Shown: piece by piece, positions 16,062 through 22,373 of the stretch
How positions within the stretch are numbered: position 1 is the first letter of the stretch
How the letters are laid out: every line of letters starts with the position of its first letter
From: Hydrogenophilales bacterium 12-61-10
Lineage (GTDB): Bacteria > Pseudomonadota > Gammaproteobacteria > Burkholderiales > Thiobacillaceae
DNA length: 64,000 nt
Direction: 5' to 3'
NCBI GenBank assembly: GCA_002279795.1
Contig: NCCT01000020.1
Location: 49,308-113,307 of the forward strand
The notes under the pieces: model-generated
The model's input: the letters and a program-made list of their open reading frames with translations, nothing else
Databases searched by the model: none
What the model was told of the DNA's origin: nothing
Position numbers and translations under genes: made by a program

Positions 16062-16472
16062 TCAATTGGCATTGAGTGCCGCTTCGAAATCCTCAACGAC
16101 AGAGGGTTCCCACTTGCTGCTCTTGGGTATGCCAAACCCCATAGGCTCTTTACTGACCAGCTCAAGTCTGTACCGGGCGGCGGTTGGCGTGGTCGGTGAA
16201 ATGAAGAAAGCAACAACCTTTCCAGTGTGTGCCGCGCCTACGCGCGATCTAATGGTGCCGGACGGTTTGTGGCTGTAAACAATTGCCATGTCAGTCGACA
16301 TGGCTTTGGTTGCTGCTTTCCAGACCTGGTCATATGTCACTCTTCCTTTCGTCTGGAACCTGACGCCACCGGGGTCACCAGGCTGGAGTTCATGTTCGCT
16401 AACCGTCATGACACTGCATGCACTTAATATCAAACCAGCCGCCGCAAACAGCACTGTTTTTATAGCCTTCAT
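16062..16472 (-). CDS. Small lipoprotein of unknown function
   Basis: From the ATG at 16472 the protein is 136 residues and opens with MKAIKTVLFAAAGLILSAC, a good lipoprotein signal with lipobox LSAC. An in-frame ATG at 16493 would add seven residues. The mature part contains GRVTYDQVWKAATKAMSTD and later VAFFISPTTPTAARYRLEL, which resembles short periplasmic beta/alpha lipoproteins that measure or bind envelope components. No confident family. The upstream lipoprotein gene ends 32 bases earlier on the same strand. Confidence 0.7.
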   Translation of the reverse strand: MKAIKTVLFAAAGLILSACSVMTVSEHELQPGDPGGVRFQTKGRVTYDQVWKAATKAMSTDMAIVYSHKPSGTIRSRVGAAHTGKVVAFFISPTTPTAARYRLELVSKEPMGFGIPKSSKWEPSVVEDFEAALNAN

Positions 16473-16504
16473 GTTTTCTGCTTTCAGTTCCATGCCAATT
16501 CAAG

Positions 16505-16948
16505 CTATTTTCTGGAGCCGGTTGGTTTAGGCGCCGCTCCTCTGCATTTAAAGTAGATAACGCGACCTGCAAAACCAGCACAGCTCGTTTCAATTCCGGC
16601 CACGACAGTATGAGCGTTGGCACCTGAAAGCTCTTCGATAATGGAATACCTGTCTTCACCGCCGCAGGCTTCGGCGATGTTTGCATACGCTTCTTGTTTA
16701 CGACCCGAAACCTGCTGAGAAAGGCCATGAGCGCAATACCGCTGCTCACCGGTCGCGCCCACCATAGCCTGCGGAACCCCAATCCCACCCTTGTTCTCAT
16801 ATTTTGAGTAGATATGGGGTTTTTGCACGCTTCCAGCACAGCCTGAGAGCATGCCGATCGCTACAATGCTTGCAAAGAAATGTCGCTTCGAGATCAACTC
16901 GCTTGGAAATCGAAATGTCCGTACCGAACCCCTGCTTGTCGAACTCAT
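16505..16948 (-). CDS. Lipoprotein of unknown function
   Basis: The ATG at 16948 has GGAG six bases upstream and gives 147 residues; TTG at 16960 is a weaker alternative. A long, arginine-rich n-region (SRGSVRTFRFPSELISKRH) precedes the hydrophobic segment FFASIVAIGMLSGC with a lipobox. Cysteines in EQRYCAHG, AEACGGE, TSCAGF and YFKCRGA probably form disulphides. No family was recognised. Its similar architecture to its neighbour suggests the two form a transcription unit. Confidence 0.68.
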   Translation of the reverse strand: MSSTSRGSVRTFRFPSELISKRHFFASIVAIGMLSGCAGSVQKPHIYSKYENKGGIGVPQAMVGATGEQRYCAHGLSQQVSGRKQEAYANIAEACGGEDRYSIIEELSGANAHTVVAGIETSCAGFAGRVIYFKCRGAAPKPTGSRK

Positions 16949-17014
16949 GTTTGTCTCCAATTGACTGCGAATTTCGTAATTTTCTTTGAGTCAAATTCAG
17001 GCATCTCAACCAAG

Positions 17015-17785
17015 TTACAGTGCAACGCGTTTGCGATTTACCATCGCCCTCACCAGACCCAAGCCAACCAGCAGCATCGCCCAGGTGTCCGCCTCGGGGA
17101 TAGCTGCAACGTCACCAGTGCTGACTGCCCATGCATGAAAAGTAGCGCCCTGCAGATTGCTGCTCTGCGAGCCGTCGCCAAAATAGAAATCCCACGCTTC
17201 TCCTGCACGGGGTTCGTATGCCGTGGCAGTCCAGTAAAGATCGCTGCGCATGTTGGAAAAAGGCCCCTCATTGGTGAGCCCCCAGCCTGCTTGTGGCCCA
17301 TCGCAAAAACCTATTGAGGTTGCAGGTGCGCACAAATCTTTATTGCCAAGCGTGTTAAAAAACAGATGCGCCATTTCATTGGCGGTGCTACCCGCAAAAA
17401 CGCTTCCTGGCGCACTAATGTTGTGGCCATTGTCGGTACTGCCGTTGAGGCTGCCGCTGTAATTGAAGCTCAAGCCATTGATGGGGCCGACAACGGGCAA
17501 GCGCCAGTTGTCGTAGACGTTAACTCCGTCAGTGAAGACGAGGTTGGCCGCCCAGGCATTGGCCTCTGCCCAGTTCATCGAACCGTCTGCCCCGCTGGTA
17601 ATGTGCCCCGAGGTCTTCGCGTAGTTGGCGTCGGCCAGCCACGTGATATCAAGCACGGTATCGTAATAAGCTTCGAAGCTGCCAGCGCTGCCGTTGAGAT
17701 CGCGGCCTTGCAGGGCGGCATGGGCCGTGCCCGTAACCAGGCAGGCAAAGAGGCTTGTAATAATCAGGGGGGTTTGAGTATTCAT
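17015..17785 (-). CDS. DUF1566-like exported protein with PEP-CTERM-like tail
   Basis: A 256-residue protein. The signal peptide ends at about residue 23 (TGTAHA). The central part has DITWLADANYAKTSG, WAEANAWAANL and DNWRLPVVGP, typical of Lcl/DUF1566 domains, which in many betaproteobacteria are fused to PEP-CTERM tails. The C-terminus, IPEADTWAMLLVGLGLVRAM then NRKR, matches a PEP-CTERM sorting signal (motif, hydrophobic helix, basic tail) except that Pro-Glu-Pro is Pro-Glu-Ala. PEP-CTERM proteins are processed by exosortase at the inner membrane. No exosortase gene is in the window. Confidence 0.75.
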   Translation of the reverse strand: MNTQTPLIITSLFACLVTGTAHAALQGRDLNGSAGSFEAYYDTVLDITWLADANYAKTSGHITSGADGSMNWAEANAWAANLVFTDGVNVYDNWRLPVVGPINGLSFNYSGSLNGSTDNGHNISAPGSVFAGSTANEMAHLFFNTLGNKDLCAPATSIGFCDGPQAGWGLTNEGPFSNMRSDLYWTATAYEPRAGEAWDFYFGDGSQSSNLQGATFHAWAVSTGDVAAIPEADTWAMLLVGLGLVRAMVNRKRVAL

Positions 17786-18108
17786 GATTTTCTTTGTTGG
17801 ATGGATAAATTAGCGATTTCCTGAGTAACCTGGCATTCGGCCGCGTTGCGTAACGCCACCCTGAAACGCTCAAATCGCGCGCTCAATGCCGACCACTCTA
17901 GTCCAGGGTTTCTTTGGGTATCCTTTGCTTCCCTCTGAAGGCCGACTCTGGCTGAGTCGTGCGCCCAACCAACTCTCCGGCCATCAGATTGGGAATCCAG
18001 CACAACCAGGCGATGCTGAAATATCGTTCAGCGCAATTCCTGCGTTACAGGTCGCATGGTATTGAACACGGGTGCGGGAAAACAGCTGTCACTTCTGACA
18101 GCCACTGA
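17786..18108. other. Intergenic stretch between PEP-CTERM-like gene and LuxR gene
   Basis: About 320 bases with no convincing gene. A 73-codon minus-strand frame (17782-18003) has no ribosome site or recognisable sequence. The only structure seen is the terminator hairpin at 18085-18102 behind the LuxR-type gene. The promoter of the 17015-17785 gene should lie within it. Confidence 0.5.
18085..18102 (-). terminator. Rho-independent terminator of the LuxR-type gene
   Basis: Read on the minus strand, GCTGTCA and TGACAGC form a perfect 7-base stem around a GAAG tetraloop, followed directly by TGTTTTCC. It begins seven bases beyond the stop codon of the LuxR-type gene. Confidence 0.7.
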
Positions 18109-18846
18109 TCAAAACGGTCGGTGCTGAATCAGCCCATTGAGTACCGCCCTGACTACGGCATGTTGCCGGTTGCAGGCATCGAGTTTGATGGTGGCGTTAT
18201 TGAGATGGAAGTTGACTGTGCGCTCGGACAGGTTAAGCAATTGGGCAATTTCCCATGAGGTTTTTCCGTCAGCAGCCCAGCGCAAGCATTCTTGTTCACG
18301 TGCGGTCAATGTACTTTCCTCACCCTTCCCTCCAAGGCTGAAGACCCGACACACTGCTTCGTGAACGTAGCTGGCCATCAACTGGGCATAGGGCAATGCC
18401 CTTTGCGTAATTCCATGCGCGGCGACCAAACGCTGATCCAGCGCCAGACTCAACACGCCCAGCTCGCCATGCGGGGTATGCACCGGCACGCTGATGCCGA
18501 ATTTGAGCCCGAATTCGGTTGCCTCGTTCATGACACGTGCGCTTTCGGCAGATTTCGACAATCCCATGACATGCCACTCGATCGGCACGACATGCTTTTT
18601 GCAATAGTCGAGCACAGGGTCATGCAGGTTGAAATCGCTTTCAAAATAGTGGTTGATCCACGCTTCCGGGTAGCCGTTGATCACGATCAGACGCGCCTCG
18701 GATACGCGGGTCGGAATTCTCAGCGCGTAAACAAAGGCATCAAATCCCAACTGTTGGCTTTGAAGCCGGCAAAGCCTGGTTATCTCATCAACGCTGTTAG
18801 CGGTGAGAAAACCTTGTAGTGCATTGTGAAAATCTTGTATGTCCAT
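18109..18846 (-). CDS. LuxR family regulator with autoinducer-binding domain (LuxR solo)
   Basis: A 245-residue regulator. The N-terminal domain carries the autoinducer-binding pattern with Trp63, Tyr67, Asp76-Pro77 and Trp91 (GYPEAWINHYF, DFNLHDPVLD, IEWHVMGL), as in acyl-homoserine-lactone receptors. The C-terminal helix-turn-helix (about residues 180-245) contains LTAREQECLRWAADGKTSWE and LNLSERTVNFHLNNA. No luxI-type synthase gene is present within this window, so it may be a solo receptor for exogenous or plant-like signals. It has its own terminator, and the upstream 370 bases hold no gene. Confidence 0.9.
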   Translation of the reverse strand: MDIQDFHNALQGFLTANSVDEITRLCRLQSQQLGFDAFVYALRIPTRVSEARLIVINGYPEAWINHYFESDFNLHDPVLDYCKKHVVPIEWHVMGLSKSAESARVMNEATEFGLKFGISVPVHTPHGELGVLSLALDQRLVAAHGITQRALPYAQLMASYVHEAVCRVFSLGGKGEESTLTAREQECLRWAADGKTSWEIAQLLNLSERTVNFHLNNATIKLDACNRQHAVVRAVLNGLIQHRPF

Positions 18847-19216
18847 CTGGATGTGTTCAAACCAGTCCTGGCAAGGCGATAAACAGCGGTATGCTTAGTG
18901 CGAACCGCCCACTGCGTCTGACGCTAACGGTTTGGCATTCGCAATGTTTAAGTGAGAAACAATCAGTAGTAACCGGTTAAATAACATGGCGCCTCCGAAT
19001 CAAGGTGCTCAATAGACTGACACTCTAAATTAGGGACTTTTGGGGAATGCTTGGCAATCCGCCAAGTGCTACTTCATGCCAGACGCGACTAGCGGGGTTG
19101 GCCACTTGCGGAAACCCGCAGATGACGGTGGATCAAACACATACCGTTCAGTTTCAATGACTGTAGGCTAAGCCAGATTGAACGCAATATCACGCTGGCT
19201 GTCCGTCAAGACAGTT
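18847..19216. other. Intergenic stretch upstream of the LuxR-type gene
   Basis: About 370 bases without a credible gene on either strand. A perfect hairpin, CTTGGC-AATCC-GCCAAG (19050-19066), lies in the middle. CTGTC-N6-GACAG (19199-19214) sits directly beyond the pyrR stop; it loosely resembles half of a lux box but also could be a weak terminator of pyrR. The promoter of the LuxR-type gene should be here, but no clear -35/-10 pair was found. Confidence 0.45.
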
Positions 19217-19774
19217 TCAGATCGGCTGCAGTAGTTCGATCCGGAAGTTCGCCTCGTAAGGCGGCACATTGCATTCGATGATGTCGGACGGCGCCACATC
19301 GAGCCGCACCCCGACGATGTCGGTGCGCACCGGCAATTTGGCCGCACCGCGGTCGACCAGCACCACGGTGCGAATTTCTGCAGGCTGCTTGCAGGCCAGG
19401 TATTCCACCGCGCGCAGCATGGAATGGCCGCGATACATCACGTCGTCCACCACCAGCACCGTGCGGCCCTCGAGGTTGAGCGTGGCGTGGGTCGGGTTTT
19501 CGGTCAACCGGGTTTCCGGGTACAGCAGGGTCAGGTCATCCGCATAGCGTTTGATCTGCAGATCCAGCCGCACGCAGTCGGTCAGCCCATACGCCTTTGC
19601 CAAATGCGCATGCAACCGGTCCGCCAGCGGCGCGCCACGCCGCAGAATGCCGACGATCACAACCTCGGTGCGGCCGGTCAGCAGGCCGGCCGCCTGCCGG
19701 GCCATGTCGGCAACGATATCCTCGAGCTGCACAGCGGTATAAAGACAGGTACGCCTGCCCTGTGGTGTATTCAT
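19217..19774 (-). CDS. pyrR: Bifunctional pyrimidine regulator / uracil phosphoribosyltransferase PyrR
   Basis: A 185-residue phosphoribosyltransferase-fold protein. The PRPP-binding loop is VLVVDDVMYRGHSML (about residues 107-120), and GILRRGAPLADRL is the PyrR-type substrate loop. The enzyme makes UMP from uracil, and in many bacteria PyrR binds UMP and regulates pyrimidine genes by mRNA attenuation. Here it stands alone, with no pyrB or pyrC beside it. A terminator-like hairpin sits in its leader (19795-19825), which may be a target of such control. Confidence 0.92.
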   Translation of the reverse strand: MNTPQGRRTCLYTAVQLEDIVADMARQAAGLLTGRTEVVIVGILRRGAPLADRLHAHLAKAYGLTDCVRLDLQIKRYADDLTLLYPETRLTENPTHATLNLEGRTVLVVDDVMYRGHSMLRAVEYLACKQPAEIRTVVLVDRGAAKLPVRTDIVGVRLDVAPSDIIECNVPPYEANFRIELLQPI

Positions 19775-19794
19775 GCGATCCCCTTGCAGCCAGG

Positions 19795-19825
19795 AAAACC
19801 GCCCTCCACTGCTTTGCGAGGGCGG
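19795..19825 (-). promoter_or_regulatory. Terminator-like hairpin in the pyrR leader (attenuator candidate)
   Basis: On the minus strand CCGCCCTC (19818-19825) pairs perfectly with GAGGGCGG (19799-19806) over an 11-base loop and is followed at once by TTTTCC, an intrinsic-terminator shape. It lies about 20 bases before the pyrR start codon, so on the pyrR transcript it would be read before the gene. This geometry suggests transcriptional attenuation rather than simple termination. Confidence 0.5.
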
Positions 19826-19969
19826 GGTCGAACAACAAAAGCCATGCTCGTTAAAGTTTAGTTCGGGTTCACGCGAAAGTTCGCTTCAGAAATCGACAAA
19901 ATGAACGATATAGCTGGTCAACGATGAATCCGTCGTTCCTGCCACTCAAAGGTTTTTACAGAGACACCC

Positions 19970-22273
19970 TTGCACGCAACCGTGACGCCGATTCCTCCCG
20001 CCCCATCCAGTATCCAGACGCTGGGAGACGAGCTTTTCCTGCGCAACCAGCAGATTTCCCTGTTCAAGGAAGTCGTCACCGCCGTCCGTGAGCGGCTCGA
20101 CCTTGAAAGCATTTTCCAGTTGGTCGCCACCTTTGCCCAGCACTTGATCCAGGCCGAAACGGTGCTCATTCCCGTGCTGGATGAAGACAGCACGCACTAC
20201 ACGTATCGCGCGGGCCAGGGGCTGAACGCTGACGAGATCGTGGGCGAAAGCCTGGAGATCAGTCTGGGCATCTGCGGCTGGGTCTGGAAAAATCGCCGCC
20301 CCTGGTGGCGCGGCGTGCTCGACGAACTCGACGAAACCGAACGCAACCAGTGGGAAAAGGAAGTCGGCAACGTCATTCTGGTTCCGATGGTCGGCCGCAG
20401 CAATTTTCTCGGCGGCATTGCCGGGATCAACAAAATCGGCGGCGGCGACTTCGACCAGCACGACCTCGACCTGCTGACCCTGCTGGCCAGCCAGATTGCA
20501 ACCGCAATCGACAACACCAACCTGATCGGGCAGCTGGAAGAAGCCAACCAGAACCTGTTCAGCGAAAAGGAAAAAGCCCAGGTCACCCTCTCCTCGATTG
20601 GCGATGCGGTGATCACGACCGACATCGAAGGCCGGATCGACTACCTGAACCCGGTTGCAGAACGCCTGTTCGAGACCTCGCTGGATCAGGCAAGGCTCAG
20701 TCACCTGTCCGGCCTGGGCACCCTGCTGATGGAAGAAAGCCGGCAGCCCGCAAAAGGCCTGGTGGAATACTGTCTGAGCGAAGGCCGCTTGCCCAGCCAG
20801 TACAACACGCTGATCTTTACCCAGCAGGATGGGCGCAATATCTATATCGAACCCAGCGCGGCACCCATCCGCAGTCATGACGGCCACATCTCCGGCATCG
20901 TGTTCGTTTTCCATGACGTCAGCCAGACCCATGAACTGACCCGGCAACTGTCCCACCAATCCACGCATGACGTGTTGACCGGCCTGTTCAACCGCCACGA
21001 CCTCGAGCGCAAGGTCAGGCAGGCCATTCGCGATGCCGAATTGACCGACAAGGCGCACAGCCTGCTGTACATGGACCTCGATCAGTTCAAGGTCATCAAC
21101 GACACCTGCGGCCACATTGCCGGTGACGAATTGCTAAAGCAATACAGCGCACATCTGGCCGAGCTGGTGCGCCACGGCGATACGCTGGCCCGGGTCGGCG
21201 GCGATGAATTCGGCCTGCTGCTGGAAAACTGTTCAAACCAGCAGGCCATGCTGGTCGCCAACAAGATTCTGGAGATGACGCTGCAATTCCGCTTTTCCTG
21301 GGAGGACAAAACCTTTGGAATCGGCATCAGCATCGGGATGATCGGCATTACCCACCAGAGCAGTTCGGCCAGCGATGTCATCAGCCGGGTGGATGCCGCC
21401 TGCCATATGGCCAAGGAAGCCGGGCGCAACCGCATTTACGTGCATGACGCCAAAGACCAGGCCCTGCGCGCACGGCACGGCCAGATGGAATGGACGCCGC
21501 GCATCACCAAGGCGCTGGAGGAGCAGCGCATGGTGCTCTACTACCAGCCCATCGTTCACCACACCCGGCTTGACGACCTCAACAGCCATTACGAGATCCT
21601 GATCCGGATGCTCGACGAGTCGGGCAGGCTGGTTCCCCCGGGCGCGTTTTTGCCCGCCGCCGAACGCTACAACCTCATTGCCGCAATCGACCGCTGGGTG
21701 ATCAGTGAATATTTCAGATGGCTGGCGGAGCATCCGCAGCAACTGCAGGCACTGGAACTCGGCTCGATCAATCTCTCGGGACATTCGCTCGGCGATGAGA
21801 CCTGCCTGCGACACATTGAAACCCAGCTCAAGGCATTTGCGATTCCGCCCGAAAAAATATGCTTTGAAATCACCGAAACCGAGGCCATATCCAACCTGGC
21901 CAAGGCGCAGGGCTTCATCCGCAAGCTCAAGAACCATGGCTGCAATTTTGCGCTGGATGATTTTGGCAGCGGCTTTTCGTCGTACGCCTACCTGAAGAAT
22001 CTTCCGGTCGACTTCCTTAAAATCGATGGTATGTTCGTCAAGGACATCCATACCGACCCCGCCAACTACGCCATGGTTGAATCGATCAACCACATTGGAC
22101 ATGTCATGGGCAGGCAAACCATTGCCGAGTTTGTCGAAAATCACGCCATCCAGCAGACCCTGAGCCAGTTGGGAATCGACTACATGCAGGGCTACGGCAT
22201 TGCCAAACCCAGCCCCCTCAGCGACCTGGAAAAGCCGATCGAACTGAAAACCGGGATCAAGCCGGCGCGTTAG
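19970..22273 (+). CDS. GAF-PAS-GGDEF-EAL cyclic-di-GMP protein
   Basis: A 767-residue cytoplasmic signalling protein that starts with TTG at 19970. The upstream frame closes at a TGA and holds no ATG. Domain order is GAF (about residues 30-190), PAS (about 200-320), GGDEF (about 335-500) and EAL (about 520-760). The diguanylate cyclase site is intact (G410-G-D-E-F414, preceded by MDLDQFKVIND). The phosphodiesterase motif reads E542-I-L instead of EAL. DDFGSG (663-668) and LKIDGMFVKD are conserved, so the metal ligands are mostly present. No transmembrane segment, so a cytosolic signal is likely. Confidence 0.92.
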   Translation: MHATVTPIPPAPSSIQTLGDELFLRNQQISLFKEVVTAVRERLDLESIFQLVATFAQHLIQAETVLIPVLDEDSTHYTYRAGQGLNADEIVGESLEISLGICGWVWKNRRPWWRGVLDELDETERNQWEKEVGNVILVPMVGRSNFLGGIAGINKIGGGDFDQHDLDLLTLLASQIATAIDNTNLIGQLEEANQNLFSEKEKAQVTLSSIGDAVITTDIEGRIDYLNPVAERLFETSLDQARLSHLSGLGTLLMEESRQPAKGLVEYCLSEGRLPSQYNTLIFTQQDGRNIYIEPSAAPIRSHDGHISGIVFVFHDVSQTHELTRQLSHQSTHDVLTGLFNRHDLERKVRQAIRDAELTDKAHSLLYMDLDQFKVINDTCGHIAGDELLKQYSAHLAELVRHGDTLARVGGDEFGLLLENCSNQQAMLVANKILEMTLQFRFSWEDKTFGIGISIGMIGITHQSSSASDVISRVDAACHMAKEAGRNRIYVHDAKDQALRARHGQMEWTPRITKALEEQRMVLYYQPIVHHTRLDDLNSHYEILIRMLDESGRLVPPGAFLPAAERYNLIAAIDRWVISEYFRWLAEHPQQLQALELGSINLSGHSLGDETCLRHIETQLKAFAIPPEKICFEITETEAISNLAKAQGFIRKLKNHGCNFALDDFGSGFSSYAYLKNLPVDFLKIDGMFVKDIHTDPANYAMVESINHIGHVMGRQTIAEFVENHAIQQTLSQLGIDYMQGYGIAKPSPLSDLEKPIELKTGIKPAR

Positions 22274-22373
22274 AAACAACGCTGCAGGGGCGGCTCAGGC
22301 AGACTGCCCAGCGTTTTGCTCCGGCGTGTTGAAGGTGAACGTGCTTGCCTGGATAAAGCCGGCGTTCAGCCCC

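Noticed and set aside
17782-18003. 73-codon minus-strand frame upstream of the PEP-CTERM-like gene
   Set aside because: No ribosome site, and it ends inside the next gene's leader; no recognisable sequence.
19199-19214. CTGTC-N6-GACAG as a lux box for the LuxR-type regulator
   Set aside because: It sits at the end of pyrR, about 350 bases from the regulator gene, and is not flanked by a promoter; resemblance to the 20-bp consensus is partial.
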